Shown piece after piece: positions 19,670 through 28,716 of a stretch of 64,000 bases of DNA. Where the stretch lies: the NCBI GenBank assembly GCA_942490885.1, contig CALNYT010000002.1, forward strand, positions 1,302,001 through 1,366,000, in the 5' to 3' direction. Position 1 is the stretch's first letter; the number at the start of each line of letters is the position of its first letter. Origin of the DNA: Oceanirhabdus sp942490885. Its GTDB lineage: Bacteria; Bacillota; Clostridia; Clostridiales; Clostridiaceae. A program made the position numbers and the translations under genes. Under the pieces are notes generated by a model. The model was not told the DNA's origin. It was given only the letters and a program-made list of their open reading frames with translations, and made no database searches.

Positions 19670-19697
19670 ACCAAAGGGTACTCCTATTTTTATGTTC
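19670..19697 (+). terminator. Right half of the split terminator and target repeat
   Basis: ACCAAAGGGTACTCC followed by TATTTTTATG. It carries the second copy of the 10-base target duplication and the descending arm plus U-tract of the original chemoreceptor terminator. Confidence 0.65.
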
Positions 19698-19793
19698 ATT
19701 ATAAGAAGATAAGAATTGATAATGCAGATGTAAGTTACTTATTTATTCATTTAAGAGATTTTTAAAAACTTTGAGAAAATTTTAAATTTTGTA

Positions 19794-19822
19794 TTGTATT
19801 ATTTCATAAATAGCTATATAAT
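19794..19822 (+). promoter_or_regulatory. Promoter of the ABC exporter leader
   Basis: TTGTAT (19794-19799), a 17-base spacer and TATAAT (19817-19822). Transcription from here gives a leader of roughly 520 bases before the exporter gene at 20352. Confidence 0.65.
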
Positions 19823-19865
19823 GTAATTGTTAGCAAAAAATATTAAAGATAAGGAGGTCGTGTAA

Positions 19866-19994
19866 ATGTTAAATAATATAGTATTGAATAAAGTATGTAG
19901 CAGTGTATTTAATAGTGTATTTAGAGGAATTACTAGTGAATTTATAGTGGAATTAAATGAATTTAATAAGCGCGATCTTGTGGAATATCTTTAA
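19866..19994 (+). CDS. 42-residue leader peptide upstream of ABC exporter
   Basis: Short ORF with the strongest ribosome site in the region (AAGGAGG, 8 bases before ATG). It encodes MLNNIVLNKV...DLVEYL, not hydrophobic and without secretion features. Within about 160 bases downstream come two hairpins (20026-20052 and 20119-20150) and then the heterodimeric exporter. In Bacillus, bmrB is such a translated leader that controls bmrCD by ribosome-mediated attenuation. By analogy this ORF is likely a regulatory leader (inference). It is too short for database-based recognition here. Confidence 0.6.
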   Translation: MLNNIVLNKVCSSVFNSVFRGITSEFIVELNEFNKRDLVEYL

Positions 19995-20025
19995 TATTGA
20001 TTAATTTTATCTATATTGAATATAT

Positions 20026-20052
20026 AAGCCATAGGTTGTGTGCCTGTGGCTT
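20026..20052 (+). terminator. Leader hairpin 1
   Basis: AAGCCATAGG / CCTGTGGCTT with loop TTGTGTG and then TTAATATT. It lies about 30 bases after the leader peptide stop and is a candidate attenuator or pause hairpin. A possible competing pairing, GTTAGA with TCTAAC, spans 20060-20104. Confidence 0.55.
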
Positions 20053-20118
20053 TTAATATTGTTAGAGGTATTTGTATGTATTAATCCAAATACATTAATC
20101 TAACTTTGTTATGTTTTC

Positions 20119-20150
20119 AAAGCCGTAGAATATTTATTCTTCGGCTTTTT
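20119..20150 (+). terminator. Leader terminator (attenuator)
   Basis: AAAGCCGTAGAAT / ATTCTTCGGCTTT followed by TTTTATATT, a classical rho-independent terminator placed before, not after, the exporter genes. This is what attenuation requires. Confidence 0.65.
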
Positions 20151-20186
20151 TATATTAAAAAATTTAATCAAAGAGGTGTGTAAATT

Positions 20187-20246
20187 ATGATTGGAGTTAT
20201 TAAAAAAAGAATTAATAGAAAGTGGGAGCTACAAATTTATACTTGA
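20187..20246 (+). CDS. 19-residue small ORF in exporter leader
   Basis: ATG 20187 with AGAGGTG 9 bases upstream encodes MIGVIKKRINRKWELQIYT. It lies between the leader terminator and the exporter start and is basic. It may be a second leader peptide, but a ribosome site plus a short frame is the only evidence. Confidence 0.35.
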   Translation: MIGVIKKRINRKWELQIYT

Positions 20247-20351
20247 GCTTTGTCCAATCAAGGGACAGTATACAATTCACAATAGGCGTATAAAATGACT
20301 AGCAAACTGACTAGTTATTTATTTGAATATGCCTCAGGGAGGGCGAGAAAA

Positions 20352-22154
20352 ATGAAAAAATTATTAAAATTGACTAAAGGAAATAGATTATTATATATTA
20401 CAGCAATTCTTTCTATTGCTGTAGCTACCTTTGTATCAATGATTCAGCCTATGATTATTAGGGTAACAATTGACTCCATAATTGGAGATAAGCCAATGGA
20501 TGCTCCAGTAGCAATTACTAAAGCGATTGCTGCAGTAGGTGGGCGAGATGTGCTTTGGAGAAATATATGGATTTGTTCATTAGCTATTGTAGCTTTAACA
20601 TGTACTAGAGGTGTGTTCTTATTCTTAAAAGGTAAGCTTTCTGCACAGGCAGCCGAAAATATAGCAAGAAATATGAGAACAAAGCTTTATGATCATATTC
20701 AGAATCTGCCTTATAAATACCATGTTAATGCAGAATCAGGTGATTTAATTCAAAGATGTACTTCTGACGTTGATACTGTGAGAAAATTCTTTGCATCACA
20801 GCTGGTTGAAATAGGAAGAGCCTTTTTTATGGTTACCTTCGCACTTATAATGATGTTGTCTTTAAATAAAAAGATGACTCTTATTGCTATGGTAGTAGTG
20901 CCTTTCATATTCGTATTTTCATATTGGTTTTTCAAAAAAATAAAGAGTACCTTCGAAGAGGCAGATAAACAGGAAGGTGTTCTTACTTCAATACTTCAAG
21001 AAAATTTAAGTGGAGTTAGGGTTGTAAAAGCTTTTGGAAGACAAAACTTTGAAATTGAAAAGTATGAGAAAGAAAATTTAAAATACAGAGATTGTAATTT
21101 TAAATTAATTAATCTACTTTCAAACTATTGGTCATTGTCAGATTTGCTTTGCATGACTCAGATTGGGTTGGTTTTAATATCAGGAGTATATTTTGCTGTA
21201 AGTGGAGAAATAAGTTTAGGTACTTTAGTTGTATTCACCACTTATGAAGGAATGTTACTATGGCCAGTTAGACAACTTGGAAGAATTCTTTCAGATATGG
21301 GTAAAATGACAGTTTCTCTAGGAAGAATAACAGAGATTCTTGATACACCAGTAGAACAGGAATATGGAAAAGCTATTAAACCTGAGGTGAAAGGTGAAAT
21401 AAGCTTTGAAAATGTAAGTTTTGAGTATGAAAAGGAACAAGGTGTTCTTCATGATATTAGTTTTAAAGTAAACAAAGGTGAAACAGTGGCTATTGTTGGA
21501 CCTACAGGTTCAGGAAAATCATCTTTAGTGCATCTTTTATTAAGACTTTATGATTATAATAAGGGCTCTATAAAAATTGATGGAGTAGAGCTTAAAGATA
21601 TAGAAAGAAAATGGATGAGGAGCAATGTGGGAATAGTACTTCAAGAGCCATTCCTCTATTCAAGAACTATAAAAGAAAATATTAAAATAGCAAAATTAGA
21701 TTCTCAGGATGTTGAAATTCATAATGCGGCTTCAGCTGCAGCTGTTCATGAGGTTATAACTTCATTTGAAAATGGTTATGACACTATAGTTGGAGAAAAA
21801 GGAGTTACATTATCGGGTGGGCAAAGACAAAGGGTTGCAATTGCAAGAACCCTTATAAAGGATATGCCTATACTCATATTTGATGATTCTTTAAGTGCTG
21901 TAGATGCTGAAACAGATAGAGTAATTAGAACAGAACTTAATAAGAAAAGTAGTGATAATACCACATTCATAATCTCCCACAGAATTTCAACAGTTATGGA
22001 TGCAGACAAGATAATAGTATTAAATCATGGGAAAATTGAAAGTATGGGAACTCATGATGAGCTTATTATGAAAGATGGTATTTACAAAAGAATATGGGAG
22101 ATTCAAAACTCATTGGATACATTTGCGCAGGAAAAGATGGCATGTAATGAGTAA
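20352..22154 (+). CDS. ABC exporter half, BmrC-like subunit (degenerate Walker B)
   Basis: 600 residues from ATG 20352, chosen for the GGGAGGGCG ribosome site; the frame extends back to ATG 20295. Six-helix ABC exporter membrane domain (about 1-310), then the ATPase domain: Walker A GPTGSGKSS (about 383), signature LSGGQRQR (about 487) and Walker B ILIFDDSLSAVD (about 511). The catalytic Glu after Walker B is replaced by Asp (FDDS), a hallmark of the non-hydrolysing site of heterodimeric exporters. Its partner is encoded 20 bases downstream. The pair likely exports drugs or lipids like BmrCD/TM287-288 (inference), controlled by the leader upstream. Confidence 0.9.
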   Translation: MKKLLKLTKGNRLLYITAILSIAVATFVSMIQPMIIRVTIDSIIGDKPMDAPVAITKAIAAVGGRDVLWRNIWICSLAIVALTCTRGVFLFLKGKLSAQAAENIARNMRTKLYDHIQNLPYKYHVNAESGDLIQRCTSDVDTVRKFFASQLVEIGRAFFMVTFALIMMLSLNKKMTLIAMVVVPFIFVFSYWFFKKIKSTFEEADKQEGVLTSILQENLSGVRVVKAFGRQNFEIEKYEKENLKYRDCNFKLINLLSNYWSLSDLLCMTQIGLVLISGVYFAVSGEISLGTLVVFTTYEGMLLWPVRQLGRILSDMGKMTVSLGRITEILDTPVEQEYGKAIKPEVKGEISFENVSFEYEKEQGVLHDISFKVNKGETVAIVGPTGSGKSSLVHLLLRLYDYNKGSIKIDGVELKDIERKWMRSNVGIVLQEPFLYSRTIKENIKIAKLDSQDVEIHNAASAAAVHEVITSFENGYDTIVGEKGVTLSGGQRQRVAIARTLIKDMPILIFDDSLSAVDAETDRVIRTELNKKSSDNTTFIISHRISTVMDADKIIVLNHGKIESMGTHDELIMKDGIYKRIWEIQNSLDTFAQEKMACNE

Positions 22155-22174
22155 TTGGGAAGAGGTGAAGAGAC

Positions 22175-24019
22175 ATGGCTAGAATAGAAGAAAATATTGA
22201 AGAAAATAAAGTTACCCAAAAATTAGATATGGGTATATGGAGAAAGCTTTTTAAATATCTTACAGAATTTAAAAGTGCACTATTAATAGCAGGAATCATA
22301 ATGATTGGTGTTGCTGGTATAGATGTAGTAATGCCTCTAATGACTAAATACGCTATTGACAATTTTATTACCAAGAGTACAACAAAGGGGTTAGGATTAT
22401 TTGCCTTAGTATATATGTGTATAATCATATTTCAGGTTTTAAATGTTAAGTTATTTATTAGACAGGCAGGTAAGATTGAAACCCATCTAGCTTATCATAT
22501 AAGAAAACTTGGATTCAAAAGACTTCAACAGTTATCCTTTTCTTATTATGATAATTCATCAGTAGGATGGCTTATGGCAAGGATGACATCAGATGTAGCA
22601 AGACTAAGTGAAATAATATCATGGGGCTTAATAGATATGGTATGGGCCGTGGTGATGATGATTGGGTTTATAGGGATAATGTTGTATCACGATGTAAAGT
22701 TAACTCTTATAAGCATGAGTGTTGTAGTACCACTATTTTTTATAGGTGTGTTCTTTCAAAAGAAAATATTAAAATCATATAGAAGTGTTAGAAAGTTAAA
22801 TTCTCAAATAACTGCGGATTTCAGTGAGGGAATTTCAGGTGCTAAAACAACTAAAACCTTAGTTAGAGAAGAAGAAAATTTTAAAGAGTTTAAACATGAT
22901 GCAGGTAAGATGAGAAATTCTGCAGTTAGGGCAGCTATGTTTTCATCATTATTTCTTCCAATAGTTATTTCAATGGGAAGTATAGGAACAGGGCTTGCAC
23001 TATGGTTGGGTGGAAAAAGTGTTATAGCGCAAACATTAAGTTATGGTACTTTTGTAATGTTTATTTCATATACAATACAATTCTTTGATCCAGTTAGTCA
23101 ACTGGCAGGAACTATTGCAGAACTTCAAAATGCACAGGCATCAGCTGAAAGAATAATTAGTCTTATAGAAACTGATCCTGATATATGGGATAGAGAAGAT
23201 GTAATAGAAAAGTACGGGGACTTATTTCATGCAAAGGAAGAAAATTGGGAAAAAATTAGAGGAGAAATTGAATTCAAGGATGTATGTTTTGAATATAAGA
23301 ATGGAGAAAAGGTTCTTGATAACTTTAACTTAAAGATCAAGAAAGGGCAGACAATAGCTCTTGTAGGAGAAACAGGTTCAGGTAAAAGTACAATTGTAAA
23401 TCTCATTTGTAGATTCTATGAACCTAATAGTGGAGAGATATTAATAGATGGAAAAGACTATAGAGAAAGATCATTATTATGGCTTCAATCCAATATAGGT
23501 TATGTGCTGCAAAGTCCTCATCTATTCAGTGGAACTATTAAGGATAATATAAAATATGGAAAACTTGATGCAACTGAAGAGGAAATTGAAAGAGCTGCTA
23601 AACTAGTTAATGCTCACAACTTTATTATGAAGCTTGAAAAAGGTTATGATACTGAGGTTGGTGAAGGAGGAGGAAATCTCTCTACAGGAGAAAAACAGCT
23701 TATCTCTTTTGCTAGAGCAATTGTTGCAGATCCAGCTCTTTTTGTCCTTGATGAGGCTACATCATCTATAGATACAGAAACAGAAAGAATAATCCAAAGT
23801 GCCATTGAAAAAGTCCTTGAAGGAAGAACAAGCTTTGTAGTTGCTCATAGACTTTCTACTATAGTATCAGCAGATAAGATTCTTGTAATAAGAAATGGAA
23901 AAATTACTGAAGCTGGTAACCATAGAGAGCTGATAATGAGAAAAGGATATTACTACAATCTATATACAAATCAACTTCTTGAAGAGAAGGAGAAAGAAAG
24001 CAAAGTTGTATTCTCGTAA
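22175..24019 (+). CDS. ABC exporter half, BmrD-like subunit (catalytic Walker B)
   Basis: 614 residues. Membrane domain of six helices (about 30-330) and an ATPase domain with Walker A GETGSGKST (about 398), signature LSTGEKQL (about 502) and Walker B LFVLDEATSSID (about 526) with the catalytic Glu present. The signature is degenerate (STGEK rather than SGGQ). Its own Walker A/B therefore pairs with the good signature of the upstream subunit to make the active site, while the other composite site is degenerate, as expected for a heterodimer. Translationally close to its partner (20-base gap) and followed by a strong terminator. Confidence 0.9.
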   Translation: MARIEENIEENKVTQKLDMGIWRKLFKYLTEFKSALLIAGIIMIGVAGIDVVMPLMTKYAIDNFITKSTTKGLGLFALVYMCIIIFQVLNVKLFIRQAGKIETHLAYHIRKLGFKRLQQLSFSYYDNSSVGWLMARMTSDVARLSEIISWGLIDMVWAVVMMIGFIGIMLYHDVKLTLISMSVVVPLFFIGVFFQKKILKSYRSVRKLNSQITADFSEGISGAKTTKTLVREEENFKEFKHDAGKMRNSAVRAAMFSSLFLPIVISMGSIGTGLALWLGGKSVIAQTLSYGTFVMFISYTIQFFDPVSQLAGTIAELQNAQASAERIISLIETDPDIWDREDVIEKYGDLFHAKEENWEKIRGEIEFKDVCFEYKNGEKVLDNFNLKIKKGQTIALVGETGSGKSTIVNLICRFYEPNSGEILIDGKDYRERSLLWLQSNIGYVLQSPHLFSGTIKDNIKYGKLDATEEEIERAAKLVNAHNFIMKLEKGYDTEVGEGGGNLSTGEKQLISFARAIVADPALFVLDEATSSIDTETERIIQSAIEKVLEGRTSFVVAHRLSTIVSADKILVIRNGKITEAGNHRELIMRKGYYYNLYTNQLLEEKEKESKVVFS

Positions 24020-24056
24020 GAAGAATACAAGAATTAGTGGAAGTTTAAACAAAGGG

Positions 24057-24082
24057 GGCTGTTAACTTAAGTGTTAACAGCC
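24057..24082 (+). terminator. Terminator of ABC exporter operon
   Basis: Perfect 10-bp stem GGCTGTTAAC / GTTAACAGCC with loop TTAAGT, then TCTTTT. Confidence 0.75.
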
Positions 24083-24274
24083 TCTTTTGAAAAACTAGAT
24101 ATTCTGTGGAAGTAGAAATGAAAAATTATCATTCTATTATATATCAATTTTATAACTAATTTATATGGATTTTAATGGTCATGATGGAGATCATCATTGA
24201 AATTAAATGTGTTGAATTAATTGTATAACAAGAGTATAATTGGTATTGAAATTTTGTAAATAGGAGATGACTTT

Positions 24275-24553
24275 ATGATATTTGAAACATTGATGTTGGT
24301 GTGCTTTGGAGCAGCTTGGCCTTTATCTATTTATAAATCATATACCTCAAAATCAGTTGAAGGTAAAAGTGTAGCTTTTTTATTTGTATTATTAGTAGGT
24401 TATATCTTTGGAATATTACATAAGTTTTTCAATTCATATGATAATGTTATTTTTTTATATATGTTGAATTTTGTTATGGTATCAATAGATACAGCTTTAT
24501 ATTTCAGAAATAAGAAGTGCATGGAGATAAATAAGAAAAAATTGGACATGTAG
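24275..24553 (+). CDS. Small PQ-loop (SemiSWEET-like) membrane protein
   Basis: 92 residues with three hydrophobic segments (about 3-19, 35-51, 58-76). The first helix ends in AAWPLSIYKSYTSKSVEGKS, which resembles the PQ-loop turn, with W-P in place of P-Q. Bacterial SemiSWEETs are three-helix half-transporters that dimerise to move sugars; the size and layout match, but the substrate cannot be inferred. AGGAG ribosome site at 24262; monocistronic, with its own terminator at 24620. Confidence 0.75.
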   Translation: MIFETLMLVCFGAAWPLSIYKSYTSKSVEGKSVAFLFVLLVGYIFGILHKFFNSYDNVIFLYMLNFVMVSIDTALYFRNKKCMEINKKKLDM

Positions 24554-24619
24554 TATGGTTATGAAGTCATTCTTAGGTAAATGTTATTGATTAAGACGTA
24601 AAAGTGATGTAAAATAAGG

Positions 24620-24655
24620 AAGTCGCTAAGGATAATATTTCCTTGGTGGCTTTTT
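24620..24655 (+). terminator. Terminator after PQ-loop gene
   Basis: AAGTCGCTAAGGA / TCCTTGGTGGCTT imperfect stem with loop TAATATT, followed by TTTTT. Confidence 0.65.
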
Positions 24656-24794
24656 AGTGTTTTTGATCATTTATTTATAAAGGATTAACGTAGTTCGGTT
24701 AGGTTGTGACATAAAGTTAAGCAAAAGAACTAATTATTAGATTTAAAGAATACTAAAGTATAAAAACTTACGAAGAACGAAAAGAGGGAGACTT

Positions 24795-26792
24795 ATGAAA
24801 AGAGGAATAAAATTCAAATTAATAATTATGTTTGTTTTATTAATATCTATTCCATTAGCTATATTAGGGAAAGTATCTTACACGAGATCAAAAGAGATCA
24901 TCAAAGAAAATTTAAAAAGCTCGACATTAGAAATAGTAAGTCAAGCAGATAAAACAATAACAAATTATCTTAATACTTTTGAAAAAAGGCTTGTTGAAAT
25001 GTCCTATGATGAGAACATTCAGCAGATTGTAGTTAATAAAGAAAATTTATCTGAAGTAATGGAGCATTTTGCTTATTTTATGAAATCTCAAGACAAAGTA
25101 TTAGACATTTATATGGGAACTAAAGATAAAAAATTATATTCTCATTTGAGTGGAGGATATGAAGCGGGCTTTGACCCTACCGTGAGACCATGGTATATAT
25201 CAGCAAAAGAGGAAAATAAGTTTGTTTGGGTTGAACCATATATAGACAAAGAAACTCAAGAGTTAGTATTTACAGCGGCTATCCCAATTTTTAATAAAGC
25301 AAACAATAATGAATTTATTGGGGTTTTAGCTTTAGATATAACCTTAGATTCTCTAGGAAAAGAGATCAATTCTACCAAAATAGGTAAGGAAGGTTATGTT
25401 TATATACTTGATAATGAAAATAAAATTATAATGCATCCTGACAGTGACCTTTTATTAACGTATTCAAGTGTTGAAGATATTGCAAATGCTTTAGAAGAAA
25501 AAAGCGAAGGATATGTAGATTATGAATGGGAAGCTGATGGAAAAAAACGAGATAAATTTGCAGCATTTATCAAGAATGAAGAATTAGGATGGAATATTCT
25601 TGCGGCTATGTATGTTGATGAAATTAATGATGATATTAATATTTTATTTAGTTGGATTAGTATTATAGGAATAATTTCTCTGTTAAGTGCAATTTTAATT
25701 GCAATGTTATTTTCAAGAACAGTGACTAGGCCTATTGACTCTCTTTTAAGAGTTATGGGAAAAGTTGAAAAAGGAGATTTTTCAGTAAGAAGTAATGTAA
25801 AATCTAAAGATGAACTAGGTGCTTTAGGAGATGGATTCAATAAAATGTTGGAATCTGTGGGGAATTTTATTAATAATATAAAAGTTGTATCTAGTGAAGT
25901 AAATGAAGCTTCTTATAGCTTAGCGGCTACTTCAGAGGAGACAAGCGCATCAGCTGAGCAGATAAACATTGCAATAGAAGAAATAGCTAAGGGCGCAACA
26001 GAACAGTCGGGTGATGCTCAGAGAGGGGAGCAACTTACTTATAATTTATCAGCAAAATTAGATGAATTAGCAGACAATACAAAAAAAGTGGAAGAAAGTA
26101 CAAATGAGGTAATTGAAGCAAATTCAGAAGGTATCAAAATGGTGGAAGAGTTACAGAGTAAAACTAACTCTAATGAAAAAGCTATTGAAAAAATTGAAGC
26201 TGCTGTAGTTGAATTAAATACTAATACTATGAGTATAAATTCTATACTTGATACAATTAATTCTATATCAGAACAAACTAATTTACTTGCATTAAATGCT
26301 TCTATTGAAGCCGCAAGAGCAGGGGAGGCAGGTAAAGGTTTTGCTGTAGTTGCAGATGAAATTAGAAAGCTTGCGGAAGGGTCAAAGGTTGCTACAGATG
26401 AGATTAAACAAATAATTTCAAAAGTTCAAGAAGACAGTAATAACACTGTAAATAGAATGAATGAAGTTAAAAGTATTACAGGAGAACAAAGTACTGCTGT
26501 TTATGAAGTAAATGGATCATTCCAAAGAATATCTAAATCTGTAGAAGATATTACATCAAAAATTAAATTTATGAGTAATTATGTTAATGAGATTAATAAT
26601 GATAAAGAAGAGATTGTAAGTTCAATACAGAATATATCAAACATATCTCAAGAAACAGCAGCTGGAGCTGAAGAAGTAACAGCATCTATTGAACAGCAAA
26701 GTGCTACTGTACAAGAAATTGCAGGTTCTGCAGATAAGTTAAGTGAACTGGCAAGTAAGATGGAGCAAGAATTAGATAAGTTTAGAGTATAG
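24795..26792 (+). CDS. Methyl-accepting chemotaxis protein, dCache_1 type
   Basis: 665 residues: TM1 (about 7-27), extracellular Cache domain (about 30-275) with the PWYISAKEENKFVWVEPY box typical of dCache_1 amino-acid/organic ligand sensors, TM2 (about 280-302), HAMP, then signalling domain with the conserved tip QTNLLALNASIEAARAGEAG. It is not closely related to the tandem receptors at 13421 and 15861: the coiled-coil sequence and the tip (NASIEA) differ. Good GAGGGAG ribosome site. Ends in a terminator shared with the convergent GTPase gene. Confidence 0.93.
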   Translation: MKRGIKFKLIIMFVLLISIPLAILGKVSYTRSKEIIKENLKSSTLEIVSQADKTITNYLNTFEKRLVEMSYDENIQQIVVNKENLSEVMEHFAYFMKSQDKVLDIYMGTKDKKLYSHLSGGYEAGFDPTVRPWYISAKEENKFVWVEPYIDKETQELVFTAAIPIFNKANNNEFIGVLALDITLDSLGKEINSTKIGKEGYVYILDNENKIIMHPDSDLLLTYSSVEDIANALEEKSEGYVDYEWEADGKKRDKFAAFIKNEELGWNILAAMYVDEINDDINILFSWISIIGIISLLSAILIAMLFSRTVTRPIDSLLRVMGKVEKGDFSVRSNVKSKDELGALGDGFNKMLESVGNFINNIKVVSSEVNEASYSLAATSEETSASAEQINIAIEEIAKGATEQSGDAQRGEQLTYNLSAKLDELADNTKKVEESTNEVIEANSEGIKMVEELQSKTNSNEKAIEKIEAAVVELNTNTMSINSILDTINSISEQTNLLALNASIEAARAGEAGKGFAVVADEIRKLAEGSKVATDEIKQIISKVQEDSNNTVNRMNEVKSITGEQSTAVYEVNGSFQRISKSVEDITSKIKFMSNYVNEINNDKEEIVSSIQNISNISQETAAGAEEVTASIEQQSATVQEIAGSADKLSELASKMEQELDKFRV

Positions 26793-26799
26793 GGGAAGT

Positions 26800-26835
26800 A
26801 AAATAAAAAGCACGGTTTCCTGTGCTTTTTATTTT
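26800..26835. terminator. Bidirectional terminator between convergent genes
   Basis: AAAATAAAAAGCAC / GTGCTTTTTATTTT with loop GGTTTCCT. U-tracts are present in both directions, serving the chemoreceptor (+) and the G3E GTPase (-). Confidence 0.8.
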
Positions 26836-26838
26836 ATC

Positions 26839-27774
26839 CTAGTTTTTAAGTTTCATTTCAACAGGTATAAACTCTTTCCAAGTCTCAATTGCAGGTTTTA
26901 TTACAGCTGGTCCAATTTTTGATATAAGCACTAATTGACAACCTTCAGGTTTTTCTTCACATGGTTTGTAGTCAATTTTTCTATTAACAACATCAACTTG
27001 ATTCCAGCCATCATCTAATTTAACGAAGCCTTTCATTCTGAAAGTATGCTGAGATACTTCTTCTAAGAACTTAGTTAAATCCTCTTTATTAACCTCGCCT
27101 TCATAAGTTAACATTAGTGTTTTAGGCTTGTTTTCAGTTGAATTAGTAGTTTCTTCAGATTCAGCCCATTGATTTTCAAGCAGGTCTTCATTTAAGAAAT
27201 CATAATTGAATTTACCATAAGCAGCTTCTTGGATCTCAGCCTTAGGATTAATTTCTGTGATTTTATCTTTGATTTTTTCTATAGTTTCTTTATCAACTAA
27301 GTCAGTTTTATTAATAACTGCTAAATGACAATGTTTAATCTGTCTTTCAACTGTTTCTAAATCTTCTAATTGGTCGAAGAAATGAAGAGCATCGACTATG
27401 CTGATAATTCCTTTGTATTCATATAAATCACCTTTCTTGTGATTAACACCAAATAAGATATCATCAACATTTGATGGATCAGCAAGCCCAGAACTTTCCA
27501 CAAATAAATAATCTAAATCTCTTTCAGTCATTTCACACATTGCATCTACAAAGGAAAGTTTTAAACAAGAGCAGAATATTGAACCTCTGTTGATTTCTAC
27601 AAGTTCCATTCCATCTTTTTTAATAATTTCACCATCAATGCTGATTTTACCAAACTCATTCATTATTACCCCAACTTTTTTACCAGAAAGGTCATTTAAT
27701 ACACTTGTTAAAAAAGTTGTTTTTCCAGCACCTAAAAACCCAGAAAGCATATATAGTTTTATTTTTTTACTCAT
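26839..27774 (-). CDS. G3E-family GTPase (CobW/COG0523-like)
   Basis: 311 residues. P-loop GFLGAGKTT near the N-terminus, NEFGKISIDGE (switch), GSIFCSCLK (the family's metal-binding CxCC region, here with only CxC), ESSGLADPS (Walker B region) and NKTDLVD (base recognition), followed by a CobW C-terminal domain (from about 215). COG0523 GTPases deliver metals (Co, Zn, Ni) or assist corrinoid enzymes. It is the last gene of an arsR-thioredoxin-GTPase operon on the minus strand, so its expression probably answers to the ArsR regulator. The substrate is not inferable. Confidence 0.85.
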   Translation of the reverse strand: MSKKIKLYMLSGFLGAGKTTFLTSVLNDLSGKKVGVIMNEFGKISIDGEIIKKDGMELVEINRGSIFCSCLKLSFVDAMCEMTERDLDYLFVESSGLADPSNVDDILFGVNHKKGDLYEYKGIISIVDALHFFDQLEDLETVERQIKHCHLAVINKTDLVDKETIEKIKDKITEINPKAEIQEAAYGKFNYDFLNEDLLENQWAESEETTNSTENKPKTLMLTYEGEVNKEDLTKFLEEVSQHTFRMKGFVKLDDGWNQVDVVNRKIDYKPCEEKPEGCQLVLISKIGPAVIKPAIETWKEFIPVEMKLKN

Positions 27775-27791
27775 ATTAATTTCTCCCTTAT

Positions 27792-28019
27792 CTATAGGTA
27801 TTTTTTAACTTCTTTAGCTGATAGAACTCTTCCAGTAGCTTTAACCACTTCATCAACTACAAGAGCTGGTGTAGTCATTACTCCGTAAATAACTATTTGT
27901 CTAAAGTCTTCAACCTTTTGAATATCAGCCTCAATGCCCAATTCCTCTACAGCTTTTTTTACATTTTTAAATAAATCATCACATTTAGAACAACCTTCTC
28001 CTAAAATTTTAATAATCAT
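27792..28019 (-). CDS. Small thioredoxin-like redox protein
   Basis: 75 residues with the active-site motif GEGCSKCDDLF (CxxC) at the N-terminus and the cis-Pro loop VMTTPALVVDE, i.e. the redox-active disulfide protein family of minimal thioredoxins. In many anaerobes such genes sit in arsR operons next to permeases and G3E GTPases. Here it lies between arsR and the GTPase with short gaps. It probably exchanges disulfides or carries thiol-bound metal (inference). Confidence 0.85.
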   Translation of the reverse strand: MIIKILGEGCSKCDDLFKNVKKAVEELGIEADIQKVEDFRQIVIYGVMTTPALVVDEVVKATGRVLSAKEVKKYL

Positions 28020-28061
28020 GATAACGCTCCTTTCATTAAAACCTATAGTTAATGTTTAATA

Positions 28062-28463
28062 TTATTTATCACAGTTACATTTGATTTTTAAGGCCTTTGC
28101 AACTTCATCTTTTTTTTCTCTTATATCACTTCTAGTATAGCTGCTTTTTTCATATCTATTTAATTTTGATAAATCTTTTATACATTGTTCATCAGCTTCG
28201 ATTTTATCTATGAAATAATCATAAAGTTTTTTATTATCTTCTTTAAATTTTTGATGGATAGAGTAATAAATCCACTGAGATTCCTTTGAGGAGTCTATGA
28301 TTTTAGCTGATTTTAATCTATTTAAATGCCTTGAAGCATTTGATTGAGTTACTTCTAAAATTGTCTCTATTTCGCATACACATAGTTGGTTGTGTACTAA
28401 TAGATTAAGAATCCTAATTCTTGTTTCGTCACTTAACATCTTGAATATTTCTACAAAGTCCAT
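28062..28463 (-). CDS. ArsR/SmtB-family transcriptional regulator
   Basis: 133 residues: winged helix with ILNLLVHNQLCVCEIETILEV containing the LCVCE metal(loid) box of ArsR (two Cys in helix 3), then SNASRHLNRL (recognition helix). The C-terminal tail has CNC. This arrangement usually senses As(III)/Sb(III) or a soft metal and releases DNA when it binds. A palindromic operator overlaps its own promoter (28486-28540), indicating autoregulation of the three-gene operon. Confidence 0.88.
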   Translation of the reverse strand: MDFVEIFKMLSDETRIRILNLLVHNQLCVCEIETILEVTQSNASRHLNRLKSAKIIDSSKESQWIYYSIHQKFKEDNKKLYDYFIDKIEADEQCIKDLSKLNRYEKSSYTRSDIREKKDEVAKALKIKCNCDK

Positions 28464-28485
28464 TTAAGTGTCCTCCTGTATTGCA

Positions 28486-28540
28486 ATATGAGTATATTCG
28501 TTTACACTCATATAATACTCTTATTGTGTAAAAAAATCAA
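28486..28540 (-). promoter_or_regulatory. arsR promoter with overlapping operator
   Basis: On the minus strand: TTGATT (-35, 28540-28535), 17 bases, TATTAT (-10, 28517-28512). Inverted arms ATATGAGT and ACTCATAT (28486-28493, 28506-28513) start at the -10 box, a typical ArsR operator position. Confidence 0.7.
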
Positions 28541-28716
28541 TAACTAAAACACAAAAGATTGAGAATTGTTCCTAAATTAAATTGATGATGTCATATTTAT
28601 TATATAAATTAACAAATGTAAAATAGAAATTGTGGTTTTTTTGTGATAAAATGAGAGCCAGAGCGGAAATAAGTATATTAAGTAACATTTTGGATAAAAA
28701 ATGGAGGAGAATTAAT

